Below, one piece after another: positions 20,835 through 31,869 of a stretch of DNA of 64,000 bases. Source of the stretch: Takakia lepidozioides (taxonomy: Eukaryota; Streptophyta; Takakiopsida; Takakiales; Takakiaceae); assembly GCA_030704615.1 (NCBI GenBank), contig CM060734.1:11036001-11100000 (forward strand). Direction: 5' to 3'. Positions within the stretch are counted from its first letter, which is position 1, and each line of letters starts with the position of its first letter. The notes beneath the pieces are model-generated. The model did no database searches, was not told the DNA's origin, and was given only the letters and a program-made list of their open reading frames with translations. The translations under genes and the position numbers were made by a program.

Positions 20835-21496
20835 ATGTGCCCTGGAGTGTTTGTGAGGAATTGCAGCGTTAGCTTGAACTTTTTCCAGCCACCGCGCTGC
20901 TCCTCCTCCATCCGGGAGCTGCTGTCATTGAGCGTACTCCGCTACTCTTTTTCAAGGATGCCGTGCCGCCGAAATCCAGCCGACTGCCCTTATCATGGCC
21001 ACGATTATGCTATGTTCAAACCAGAATCAGGAGACATCATGTCTGGCTCTCTGTTTTCACAGACGCTGCTGGAATCAAGCAAGAGTCTGTGCGCGCAATG
21101 GAGTATCTGGAGGGCTATTACCGCTGAGCGATGTGGATGAGGTGAGGGCGCGGTCATGCGGTCCGTGGGTCCTGAAAATTGTTGACCTCGATATACCAAG
21201 CTGGAAAGGGATGCCGGACAGATCACGCACGGCCTCGCTTTGGCGCTGGAACTGCTGCCAGTGGACCAGGGAGGACGGCACCGGGGAAAACTATATACGT
21301 GCCAGATCACTCCGCTCTTCCAGTGTATGGAGACATTCGGCTGAGTTGCGAAGACGAGTCGTACGGGCACATGAGGCCCACAGTGACCTTGTCAATGTAT
21401 GATGGTGGTATCATTGATGGACATGACATTGTCGTCGGCTCCAGCAAGGGCAGCAGAACGACCGAATTGCAGTTTACCTCGAGGTGCTCGCAGTGA
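20835..21496 (+). pseudogene. 236-aa family gene, divergent paralogue
   Basis: Two overlapping frames together carry the whole family pattern. Frame 1 (20835-21140) has FSRMPCRRNPADCPYHGHDYAMF and SGD. The next frames give WVLKIVDLDIPS, RWNCCQWTREDGTGENY, then after another shift YGDIRLSCEDE and YDGGIIDGHDIVV. Identity to the 84-794 protein looks moderate, so this is an old duplicate, not a recent copy. At least two indels break it. AATAAA is present at about 21617. Function is unknown. Confidence 0.6.
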
Positions 21497-21795
21497 GAGT
21501 GATGAGCTTGTTTTGAGGGGTATCGAAGTTCCGTCGACTTGGTGAAGCCCATGTAGAAGGAGGAAGGGCTTAGTTTTGTCTGTGCAGTTGGTAAATGTGA
21601 GACATCGTGTCCGATCAATAAACCCATCGTACCTCACTTCTGTATGATGTGTTTTTCATTCTGTTGAATAACTGTCGGAATTGGCCCACTGTTTACAATT
21701 TGATGTCTCATTTCTACAATGTGTCTGTCCGGATGAATATAGCAGAGTAACCGGTATGTGAGTCATGTGTCAAGAATATACCAGAGTAACGCCAT

Positions 21796-22512
21796 GTCGG
21801 ACATTGAAATGCGGGGCACCGCATTAAAGGGGGACAAGGAAATGCGGTGCATCATTTCCGTCCAGGTACACGAAATACCAACACGGGTCTATAAATGGAC
21901 AGACAACGAGGTTGGCATTGCAAATGCGGCGACGCATTTCCAGCTTGGCAATGGAAACTTCTTTTGGACAAGGGAATGCGGTGCCGCATTTCCGTCCAAC
22001 ACTTCGAAAAGTGTGACATTTCCGACCAGCGCGATGGAATGCGTTACCGCATTTCCGTGAGAGGGTCTGCAAATGGACAAATTGCGATGTCCGTTCTGGA
22101 AATGCGGCGCCGCATTTCCATGTCCGTCATCGACTTTTTTTTACAATGAATGGAATGCGGTGCCAATTTTTTGCTGATGGGCCTGCAGTTTCGAACAACG
22201 ACCATCCCCAATATGGAAATGCGGCACGCATTTTCAATTGCCGCCATCTCGACCTCCTTGTTCGACCTCCTTGTTCGACCTCTGTAAGCGTGGTGGCATC
22301 CATGCAATGAGAGCGGGAGAGGCCAAAACTGGCGTTGGTGTGGACAAAGGAAATTTTGGAAATGCGGCACCGCATTTCCAATCGGCCGATTACTTTTTAC
22401 TATGCCACATTGAAATGGAAATTTAGTCCCTCCCCTGTTTTGGAAATGCGGTGCCGCATTTCAAAAAGAGGTCTTAGAGTGCAAAATTTGGAAATGCGGT
22501 GCAGCCCCATTT
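21796..22512. repeat. Cluster of P1 palindromes (GGAAATGCGG arms, GGYGCC centre)
   Basis: About twelve copies of the palindrome lie in 720 bases. The clearest are at 21974-21995, 22097-22120 (perfect), 22357-22381 and 22440-22461. Others are partly decayed, with lost centres or one arm. Spacing is irregular (about 30-150 bases) and the sequences between do not repeat, so this is not a simple tandem array. The cluster lies between the 3' ends of two convergent genes (236-aa paralogue and methyltransferase). No gene is present in 21497-22649. Confidence 0.85.
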
Positions 22513-22649
22513 CTGATTTTGGGAGCGTCGGGGTTTGAGCGATTGTGTGGCTGGAATGCACACTGGAGAGGGGTCACGAATGTCTGGCAGAATTTCCTTT
22601 ATATACTCTGGAAGAGAATTACATTTACAGAGACTTCATTAAAATTCTA

Positions 22650-25600
22650 TTAATCTTGAAAATCATCCGAATCCTCATCCTGTTCTAGACTGTCCTGCCC
22701 GCTCCACCCCCTCAGGCCTTTCTCATCTCCAGCGGACTGCTCGTTGGCCAGGCTTTCAAAAATCCCATCTTCCCCTTGCGGAACTGTCCATCTCACCTCC
22801 GTTGGGTCGTCTTCCTCCCTGTCTGCGTCGCTCTCATCCGCTGAATCACATATGTACTTTCGTACCCGTCTACCTGTCTGAGCTGCTGCCAAACTCTTTC
22901 CTTATCCTTCTGTCCTTCCTAGCCCTCTCCAAAATCTGCTCTACTTTACTGGGATTCTCACTTCTTCTAATCGCTGTAGTTGCGAGTTTAGCTGCATAAC
23001 TAGGAAGGGAGTAGTCCCTCACCGGGCTCGTCATGAAGTCGGCCCTCGCGCAAGAACGGGACATTCTTCCTGGCAGGAAGTGTAGGCCCTACATGTTTCG
23101 ACCCGGACCCTGCAATCCTGCACATGACAATCATCAACGAGACTAATGAGAACCACAGTCGGGAAATTCGTTTGACAAAAATGACCCAGAAGGCTTTGCA
23201 AACTTACAATGTTTGCACTCACTCGTATTCCGGGTTCTCCTCCGCATCAATGTCCATGTGTCTTCCTCGGACTCCGACGAATCCGAGGAGACTTCCGCTC
23301 TGTCGGGAGCCTTAACATTCGTTGCAGCCTTCCAGATGGGATCCCACACGGATGAATCCCTCCTCGTAGGCAAAGAGGTGCCGGTCGGAAAACCGCCCAG
23401 CCCACATTGAGGCACCTGTTACAATGCCATCCACACAACCACATGGCGCTTCAGATGTTGCGAACTACATCCTAACGAGAATTTGCAGAACAGCATAGAT
23501 CAAGATTCTGCATACCTGTCCCACAGATGAGGTCGAGCACTGTGCCCTCCACGTCTGTGCATGTCTCCATAATTGTCTGAATGAAGGCAGGGCTCCGAGT
23601 CCGTGAGTACCGCAGGGGTTCCGTTGAAGTGAGGCTATGAGGGAGAAGTTCCTTGGGAAGTTGTTGAACAGAACGTCGTAATCGAGGGGGTCGCAGTTCG
23701 GGTCAACCTTTCCTCCCTCCTTCCGGAAAGCAAAGGTGGAGTTCTCCTTCACAAAGCAGTATGCATCGAACTGCTTCGTCTGCATACACGGGGGGGGAAA
23801 CGATTAGAAACCGAATGCGGCACCGCATTTGAAAAACACCAAGCAAATGAATGGACGAGTGCCAGTGTCGTAATCACCTTCTTCCCTTCCGACCGAAGGC
23901 CCAGTGGTTGATGCAGTCCACTTCTTTTTCAGAATCGGGACGGCGCTCTTGCGGGTCCACTTCGCAATTCCTGTCTGAGTGTTTTTTTCCTCTGCTCGCC
24001 AGGACAACCACACAGCCTCTGTCGTCCAACACCATCGGGCAAGCCCGAATCCTTTCTTCCAAAAGTCCTCCGAGTACCTGTTCCAAGATGGCAAAGCTTG
24101 CAGTCCTTCCACAGGCTCTCCGTCCGGAATATCCAAGAATGATCATATCGCAAGACCACTCGGTGGCATTTCCGCCCCTCCTACAATCCTTGTCTGCACA
24201 CACCCTCTCAAAGAACGAGACCATATTCTGAAATCCTGGGGTGTCGGAAGGCTCTTCGGCAGTCGCCTTCTTCAGTGCTCTGCCCTTCAGACCCTCCATG
24301 GTCTTCATGTATGCCAACTTGGCTGCCCGTCCATCCAAAGCCGCCAGAAACTCTCATTACACACTGGACTACTGTTTCGGGAGCCACTTTCGGCCTCTTC
24401 ATTTCCACCGGCTCGAAAGGGTGCCCCCTGGGGGGTTGAAGAGTGCCTTCTTTGCCGCCAGTTCTCGTGCCTCTCGTGACAACGGTGGGCACAGGGGAGG
24501 CAGCCTGCGTTTGGGGGGGTGGGCTGGTTGCAAAGTCTCCATCGGAGTCCTCTTCCTCACCCTCTTCCTGAACAGGCTGTTTCTGCTTCTTCGTTTTGGC
24601 GGGTGTCACAACAGCTGCTTCTTGCTGGCGAGTCCTCTTCTTCGACCCCTTCTGTTGGGCCTGCACAGCTGCATCCACCGTCTTTTGTGCCATCTCAGCT
24701 GCCTTTCTGGATTCTTCCAGAGCAGCAGATTCCTTGCCGACTTTGGCCCAGCAGGGACACGTCTTTCCTTTCTCTTCTCTTCTGCCAAGGCGTGCAGATC
24801 TTTCTCAGACTCGTCCAACAATACCGCCAGACATGTCCAGGTACCACGGGCATCCAACGAGATGCGCGGGATGCCATTGTTTTTGCATCTCGGGTGTGTA
24901 GACACAGCTTGGGCCCGCCACGGTCCAAGCCATGAAGAACGGGGGCTCTTGAGCCAGGGCCCTGTCTGAAGGAGCACGTATTTCATATACCTGCAAGGCA
25001 GTCAGCATGCGTGAGCAGAAAAAGTTGAGACCAACTACTCGGCAGAGTGCCACCGAAAACATAAAATGCGAATGCGGTGCCGCATTTCCGAGAACAAACC
25101 TCGTAACCAGGCTTCGCATACAAGGGCAGCTGTGCTTCACCTGTAAACAATTCGCATTGCAGCTTTCCCCGCTCCCTCCTGATGTGTAAACTCCACGCTC
25201 CTTCTTGCTGTCTGTAGCTCTCTGGCGAAAAGGTTGTCCTTGTACGCACATCTGAAACGTGTCACGTAGTCTTCCAATGTCTGTGTTCCATCCCATTTGA
25301 CGTACAAGCCGAACGAATTTGTGTGCATTACGACTTGCTCCTTCGCATTCGACATTACCTGCGATTCCCAAATGCATTGTCACGTAGCAGTTCAGGGGAT
25401 TCATTCAAGAAAAGCAAATCTGGGGAAGTACCTTGAATTACCTGGAACCACCAAGTCATACGGTTGAGCCACACATCCACTGCAGGGTCGGAAACTTCGA
25501 GTGGAAAAGACCACATTGTCCTTATGCTCTCGGATGCATTCCAGATCGACAGCCACCGTGTCTGCCATTTCCGATCCAATGTCAGGAGCTGGAAGAGAGT

Positions 25601-27143
25601 GGCTATTGCTAGGAAGGAACTTCAGTGCATTGAAACCTCACCTTCTCTTTCGCCTCCACACATGCCGTTGAGAGGTGTGATGCAGTTTCTCCAATTGCAT
25701 GGTCGGCTGCATGGCCCGAGAATAGTGTTTTGCAATCTCGGGGATGAAGTCCTTTCCAAGTGCCGGATCTGCAATTGCCACCAGCTTCACAAGCTTTGAC
25801 TTGTATTTGGTTCTGGACTTGACACCGGCTTCCTTCAAGTGCTCAGTCAATGACTGCAACGTTTTGACCTGCCCCTCACTTTCATGAAGAAGCGTTTGGC
25901 ATGGGCCAAATCCAGCTTGATGTTTGACTGCCAACAAAAACATGCAGAAGCGTTACATTCGATTCATGTGGAAGATTACTGGAAATTGGGGAAGGATGAG
26001 CAGAGGGAAATTGGAGGACGACTTACTTCGTATATCACCTCCACCATTCCATCCATAGTGAGACGATACCATGTCCGGTCTGTTTTGCAACGGCTTTCTG
26101 AATGAGCTCGGGCTCCAGCATTTCCCGCAAACATCTGCGGATCAGTGAGACCAGTTTTCCTCACCCTGTACAGCAATGTGCCATGTGGGTATGCACGTAC
26201 GCATTCTCAGTGACCCTGCAAGGCACACTCTCCAGTTCAGTACACGGAAGCACGGAAACAAACCAGAATGGAAACCGAAATGCGGCACGGCATTTCGAAC
26301 GTGCTAGGGAGGGTATGAGTATCTTACGAGTTGAGGTCCGCCATGGCATTCTTGAGCAGGGAGGAGTCTGCCGCCTTCACCTTCAGGATGACACACTCAA
26401 CCATGTAATGCCAGCCAATGTGCTTGGCATGGTTCTGCTTGATGTACTCCCACCAGGCGAGAAGTCGGTGATTTCCCGTCCCACACAAAGAACATTTTAC
26501 CAGACATATGGCCGAAGTCTGGATCACCCTTCAGCGTCGCCTCGAATTTGTTTGCGAGTGTGCCAGTGGGTATCCCACGTTGACAATTCATCGGCAGTGG
26601 GTCCACGAGTTTCGCCGTCCTCATTCTCAATGGAAACGTAAAACGCTTGCCGATCCCAGACGGTACCCTCTCGAAATGCGAACTTGAGCTTATCCACATC
26701 TCCGGGAAGGGCCTGCCTGACGATGGGAAGGAGAGACCATGCGACAGAGTGGGATTCGAAGAAGTCGCTGGAATACCCTGCTGCCAAGAACTCTGCCAAT
26801 GCTACTGTGTGGTCTCCTCCAAACATTTTATCCGCCTGCACTTTGAAATCCTCCGGAGACATCTGTAGGTGCGGGGTAAGTGGCTGAGTAGCTGGAGCAT
26901 CCTCAACTGGAGCTGCACTCTGGGGCCTGTCTGCGGGCAATTCTGCCATTGCAGAGGCCTCCTTCCGGCCTGCTTGCTCATCGGTGGTGAGGTATTTGCT
27001 GCGAACGTTGGCGGCAGCACCCTCCTCCGGTACCAAATCGAGATCACGGTCGATCCCATTGCCTTCGCTGCAGCAGAGTCGGCCCCAAACATCTGCAGTG
27101 CGGGAAATCCTCCATAACTGAGCTTCAGCTCGTGGAAGCGGTT
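22650..27143 (-). CDS. Multi-exon ParB-like / amino-methyltransferase fusion gene (frameshifted)
   Basis: Exons run leftward from the gap. An N-terminal region (to about 26530) leads to a ParB/sulfiredoxin-like core: GKMFFVWDG followed, after a one-G slip at about 26484, by NHRLLAWWEYI, matching the DGNHR-L-A motif. Helical exons follow (25976-26196, 25638-25943, 25440-25580, 25137-25355), then a Lys/Arg-rich linker that could be a nuclear signal (24500-24693). The methyltransferase part has SCDMIIL, which a single slip joins to DIPDG as a motif-IV-like site (about 24135), and DDRGCVVVLAS. The exon at 23516-23600 has AFIQTIMETC and VLDLICGTG; a 100-bp intron follows, then GASMWAGR-SDRHLFAYE. 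The tail is acidic. The beta-class order (motif IV before motif I) and three homologous copies support the call; frameshifts suggest decay or sequence errors. Confidence 0.5.
23416..23515 (-). other. Intron splitting the SAM-binding motif of methyltransferase copy 1
   Basis: The minus-strand donor GTATGC follows the codons for ICGTG, and the acceptor TAACAG precedes those for ASMW. Introns at the same codon and phase occur at 48298-48418 and 58813-58904 in the other two copies. Confidence 0.6.
23812..23834. repeat. P1 palindrome in a methyltransferase-gene intron
   Basis: GAATGCGG and its complement flank a GGCACC centre. It lies upstream of the CAG acceptor (about 23780) that opens the FDAYCFVKE exon. 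Confidence 0.7.
25066..25090. repeat. P1 palindrome in a second intron of the same gene
   Basis: A GAATGCGG/CCGCATTTC palindrome centred on GGTGCC. It lies between the exon ending YAKPGYE and the exon starting VYEIRAP, whose acceptor is CTTGCAG at about 24992. Confidence 0.7.
26277..26299. repeat. P1 palindrome in a third intron of the same gene
   Basis: A CGAAATGC-centred palindrome with arms GAAATGC and GCATTTCG. It lies between the ParB-like exon (ends about 26325) and the next exon (starts about 26196). Confidence 0.65.
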
Positions 27144-27643
27144 NNNNNNNNNNNNNNNNNNNNNNNNNNNNNNNNNNNNNNNNNNNNNNNNNNNNNNNNN
27201 NNNNNNNNNNNNNNNNNNNNNNNNNNNNNNNNNNNNNNNNNNNNNNNNNNNNNNNNNNNNNNNNNNNNNNNNNNNNNNNNNNNNNNNNNNNNNNNNNNNN
27301 NNNNNNNNNNNNNNNNNNNNNNNNNNNNNNNNNNNNNNNNNNNNNNNNNNNNNNNNNNNNNNNNNNNNNNNNNNNNNNNNNNNNNNNNNNNNNNNNNNNN
27401 NNNNNNNNNNNNNNNNNNNNNNNNNNNNNNNNNNNNNNNNNNNNNNNNNNNNNNNNNNNNNNNNNNNNNNNNNNNNNNNNNNNNNNNNNNNNNNNNNNNN
27501 NNNNNNNNNNNNNNNNNNNNNNNNNNNNNNNNNNNNNNNNNNNNNNNNNNNNNNNNNNNNNNNNNNNNNNNNNNNNNNNNNNNNNNNNNNNNNNNNNNNN
27601 NNNNNNNNNNNNNNNNNNNNNNNNNNNNNNNNNNNNNNNNNNN
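27144..27643. other. Assembly gap of exactly 500 N
   Basis: The gap separates the ParB/methyltransferase gene from a minus-strand GypB LTR. The round number suggests a placeholder, so true distance and linkage across it are unknown. Reading frames drawn through it are meaningless. Confidence 1.
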
Positions 27644-28157
27644 AGTAATTTCCGTTTCTTCTTTCCTTCTTCTCTTCCTTCACAGCCATTTTCCTGAAGT
27701 TATTATTTGTCCACTTGTCATGCTTCCAGGATCTGTAACTTTAGGATGCTGTGTTGAGCTGTGATAGGCTGTGTCATCGGTGTTACCTGTGATAGGCCTG
27801 TGATGGCACTGTGGTAGCTGTGTATAGGCTGTTGACCACGCTGTGGTAGTTTGTGAATAGGCTGTGTTGGGCGGGGCCGTGCTGGGCTGTAATAGGCCCT
27901 ATGTTGGCGCCTTGCTTGGCTGTGATAGGCTGTGTCAGTGGTCGTGTGTGCTGTGATAGGCTGTGTGTTCACGTCGTGATCGGTCGTGTAGGTTGTGGTT
28001 GCGCCTTGCTGGCTGTGATAGGCTTTGTCACGTCGTGATGGGCTTGATAGGCTGTGCTTTGCATTGATCGGCTGTGATAATTTGTCACGTGTTGTTTTGC
28101 CCACCCTGGTCATTATGCTGGGCCTAGCGACAAGTGTTCCATACTCCGTTCGTAACA
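27644..28157 (-). repeat. GypB 3' LTR, truncated by the gap
   Basis: It begins TGTTACGAACGG at 28157 (minus) and matches 17055 to about 17520, including the decamer array (27760-28090) and the TAACTTCAGGAAAATGG block. The rest is lost in the gap. The flank 28158-28220 is untranslated. Confidence 0.75.
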
Positions 28158-28220
28158 CTCTACTGGTGCAGCCGTGACTGCTCTTGCGGTTCACCTGCAA
28201 ATCATTGCTCGCGGGTTTTG

Positions 28221-29476
28221 TCATGGATACCACTGTACCCCTTCACTTATTTGCATTGACTCTTCCCAGCATTTCTTTGTTAATGGTTTGTAACATGGCG
28301 TGTTGTTATCATACATCTTTTGTATGACATAAGGTCCTTTCCACGGTGATTTAAGCTTAGAAGCTTGAATCTTTCCTTTCTTCTGCAACCCTAGAACCAA
28401 ATCCCCCCGTCTTAAAAAGTCTTTACTTGCCTTCATCACAAACTGTTCCTTTCGCTCATCTGAATTCCTGGTCATATTATCAGCTGCAATCAGCACGTCT
28501 TCTTCTTCCACATGGTATAATTCATGTTTCCTGAACCTTGATGGAGTCTTGCATTCCATTCTTTTTCCCCACTCCGTTCTCATGGTAGGTAACAGGAATT
28601 CCACTGGAAGTAAGGCTTCCATACATAAACTAATTGGAATGGTGTATACTTAGTGGTGACTTTATTAAAGTCCTGTATGACCAAAAGCTGTCAGCAGCTT
28701 TGTATCCCAACCCGTTCTGTTTGCATTGACTATCTTAGCCAAGATAGTACATAGTATTTTGTTGGTAGCCTCTGCCTGCCCATTCCCTTGGGTAATATGT
28801 TGTACTCTTTCTATGCACAATCATAAACTCTTTAGTCAACAACTCAATGGTCTCATTCATGAAGTGACTTCCTTGATCACTGATAAATTCTAAGGGACAG
28901 CCAAAATCGTGTAAGTATGTTCTGTACAGGAACCTTGCTGTGGACTTGGCTGTGTTGTCCTCAAAGCTTTAGCTTCCACCCACTTTGTAGTATAATCCAG
29001 TGGCTGTATTATGTACCTGTTTCGTGTATTCTTGGATGGGGTTAATTGGGTCCCAACAAAGTCTAGTCCCCATTTCTGAAATGGTTCCGTAGGCATTGTA
29101 GGATGCAAGGCCATCCTTCCAGATCTCTGCAAAGGTCCTAGCCTCTGACATTCACACACTTCTGACAATACTCGTGTACATCTTTGAACAAAGTAGGCCA
29201 CCAGTTCTCCTGCGAGTAGTATCTTTCTCTACTGTAGTCTCTTCTCCCAAATGACCTCCAGCCCTCCTTATGAACTTCCGCCAAAACTTTATTTACTTCA
29301 TGGTGGTACAAAGCATCGTTTTTAAGTACTCCATCAGGTCCTAACTTATACATTCTGCTTCTACCATAGTATAAGGTAAGCTTGATAGCGATTCTCTTCC
29401 TCTGCTCCTTACCATAACTAGGTGGGCACTGACCATGAGCAAGGTAGTATCTGATTGGCCACTGCCATCTAACCAT
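28221..29476 (-). pseudogene. pol: GypB integrase
   Basis: The finger region reads YHHEVNKVLAEVHKE and YCQKC (29138-29476). The core has KWGLDFVG (about 29060), the ISDQGSHF Asp near 28880, and the QAEATNK Glu near 28770 in changing frames. The C-terminal GDLVLGLQKKGK and KSPWKGPYVI GPY/F-like segment lies at 28221-28430. At least five indels make it inactive. Confidence 0.75.
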
Positions 29477-29559
29477 TCATCTGCACTTCCTGCACCTCCA
29501 TTACAATAAACTCGCATCAGGTAACTGAATCTTCCACTCCTGTGGCGGCCTCTCCTGTT

Positions 29560-30053
29560 GTTTAGTCGTGACAAATGATCTGCCACAAGATGCAAACGGC
29601 CGGCTTGTAAATAACCTCGACTCAAACTCATGCAAGATTATTAACCATCTTGCTATTCTTCCGCTTATCAAGTTTGTTTACCAGGTATATCAGAGCCTGG
29701 TGATCACATAGAACATAAACTTCTTTCTTGCCCAACAGGTAATGCCTGAATTTCTTCACTGCATAGATCATTGCCAATGCTTCCTTTCCGTTGTCCTATA
29801 GTTCCTCCAGCACTGTTCATAAACCGGCTAGCATAGTACACGGTGAATCTATATTCCTGTAACATTCTGGGCTAACACCGCTCCCCACGCTTCTCCTGAT
29901 GCATCGCCATGAACATGGAATACTACATGCCAGTGAGGGTTAATCAGCACAGGTGTAGTGTGTACTGACAGTGTAAGTTCCTCAAATGCCTGTTGACATT
30001 CCGCTGTCCAGGCAAACACTGCATCTTTCTTCAGTAGTTTGCTCATGGTGCTG
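29560..30053 (-). pseudogene. pol: GypB RNase H
   Basis: In order: WTAECQQAFEEL, FHVHGDASGEAWGAVLAQ with the first Asp, a TERE-like Glu segment, the YLLGKKEVYVLCDHQAL region, and HLVADHLSRL with the last Asp. Frames change several times. This domain is deleted in the 11.5-17-kb copy, so this copy shows the ancestral order. Confidence 0.7.
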
Positions 30054-30964
30054 CTATTTGTGCATACCTTTTGACAAATCTCTTGTAATAACTGGTTTGC
30101 CCAAGGAATCTCTTTCGTAGACTTTTACATTCACTGGTGGTGGAGAGGCTTCAATGGACTCTGTCTTTCTGGGATCCACAAGGAGTCCCTTCTTACACAC
30201 AATGTGTCCCAGAAGCACCCCTGAGTTCACACAGAAAGTACACTTCTCTGGATTCAGCCCAGACCTCTCATCCTGCATCTGGCCAACATAACTCCAATTT
30301 ATGCAAGTGCTCATTCTTAGAGCTGTACACACTGAAATCATCCAAGAACACCTGCATGAAATCATCCAGATACTCATGAAAAGATTCACTTATCACCTCC
30401 TGAAAGGTCGCTGGTGCATTACAAAGTCCAAAGGGCATGACTTTGTATGCATAAGCCCCCCAGTCTGTGATGAAAGCTGTTTTCCCTTGGTCTTCTTCTG
30501 CCACTTGCACTTGATTATAACCACTGAAGCCATCCATGAATGAGTACATCTCATGGCCTGCCACAGTGTCTAATACTGCTTCTGTGAATGGCAAAGGGAA
30601 AGGATCTTTCTTCGTACAAGCATTCAGCTTCTTATAGTTCACACATACTCTAGTTGCCATTCTTCTTGGGAACTATAACAATGGGTGACAACCAAGTTGT
30701 ATACTCTATTGGGTAATAAACTTAGCCTCAGCCAACTTTCTTTATCTCTTCTCCAACCTTCTGTGCGTAGTTGGGATTCATTCTATACCTCGCCTGCTTG
30801 ATTGGTACTGACCCTGGTTCCAGTTCAATCTTATGCTGACAGACTTCAGGTGGTATCCCTTTTAGATCCTCATAGCTCCAAGCAAATACATCTCTGTATT
30901 TGATGAACAAGCTTTTAGCTTCTTCGAAGAATTCCGGCTCCAAATCAGCTCCTACTTTCACCAT
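30054..30964 (-). pseudogene. pol: GypB reverse transcriptase
   Basis: The N-terminal part (30728-30964) reads FAWSYEDLKGIPPEV. The 30268-30660 frame holds VCVNYKKLNACTKKDPFPLPF, GFSGYNQV, KVMPFGLCNAPATFQ and FLDDFSVYS with the catalytic Asp pair. The part below 30260 has GVLLGHIVCKKG. It is the best-preserved GypB RT in the window, with indels near 30270 and 30660-30728. Confidence 0.8.
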
Positions 30965-30999
30965 TCTCGGTTCCTCTGAGTTCCCACATTTACTTCCTC

Positions 31000-31760
31000 A
31001 CCTGCTCATCAGCTGTGATTGTCCAACCAGTCACCACTTCCTCCTGTAAGCTCACAGTGGCTGGTTCTTCTAGGATTTCTATTTCTCCTTTCTCTTTCTT
31101 CATAGAAATGTGATGGGTAAATGCTGGTTTCCTCTTCAGTTGGTGTTGCTGTCACTACACCACAGCAGATACCTCCTCTCAAACAACTTAGGCTTTCCAG
31201 CCGCATCTCTGCAACCTGCTCCCACTCTGGGTGTGCAGCAAATAGGGTAGCTTCCTGCTCATCTCCTCCTCCAGTCATACTCTCTGACTCCCTCGAGGTC
31301 TTTCTTGTAGCAGGTAATCTACTAGATTTCTTTGTGGTAATTTGTATCTCGTGTATCCATTATGCACGTTAGTAACTGAGAATTCCAGTCATGGAATACC
31401 CTGGCCTGTTTCAGCCACGACGTCCCAATAATAAGGAGTAAGCCTCCATGACTTCATCCATTTTTAATAACAGTTTACTGTGATCATAAAGATCATTTTC
31501 TGTATCTGTATCTTAACTCCTCTTATTAATCCCAATGGCTGACACTTCTTTGATCTGCCATTGTTATTAAATGGGCTGGTTTCATGTTTTTTGTCTTAGA
31601 CCAAGCTTCTTCCTTAAATTGGTCTGTCATGATATTTACTCCAGAACCACCATCTATCGTACAATCAGTTGTTCTGTGCTTCCAATTCTCAATTGGATTA
31701 CTGGCATAGAATCATCAAAGTCCATGACTGGTTCTCGCCCTTCTCCGGCTTCACATTATA
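31000..31760 (-). pseudogene. GypB protease and protease-RT linker
   Basis: Counterpart of 47086-47652 with several indels: a MDFDDSMPVIQ-like start near 31730, an active-site segment near 31640, KLGL-MKP near 31590, a LLLGR-WL-like segment near 31420, and the linker TLFAAHPEWEQVAEMRLESL at 31120-31270. Confidence 0.6.
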
Positions 31761-31869
31761 ACTGGTCACCTTGCTGTTCAGGTCTGTGTTTCTGTTTCTT
31801 GGGCAATTCGATTGATTGCTTGATACAACCCTGTGCCTACATAAGGTGCCACAGCTAATAGCTGTCCAA

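Larger units (their letters stand above)
19383..27143 (+). mobile_element. Large DNA transposon, type-A end, gene-rich body up to the gap
   Basis: It starts AGGGGCTGCTATTTCATGAG with CATGAGC subterminal repeats (to about 19435), inserted in GypA RT with GCGGTTCT on its left. Its contents are a frameshifted 236-aa gene (minus), a divergent paralogue (plus), a P1 palindrome cluster, and a long ParB/methyltransferase gene (minus) running into the N gap. The other end is not seen on this side. The 2646 type-B end carries the matching GCGGTTCT on its right, as expected for the opposite end of such an insertion. Confidence 0.65.

Noticed and set aside
23874-24338. Classical DPPY or NPPY motif IV in the methyltransferase copy 1
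   Set aside because: Only a motif-IV-like DMIIL/DIPDG is seen and only after a frameshift; I do not claim a catalytic tetrapeptide.
26802-27764. Long ORFs spanning the N gap
   Set aside because: They are open only because N codons contain no stops.
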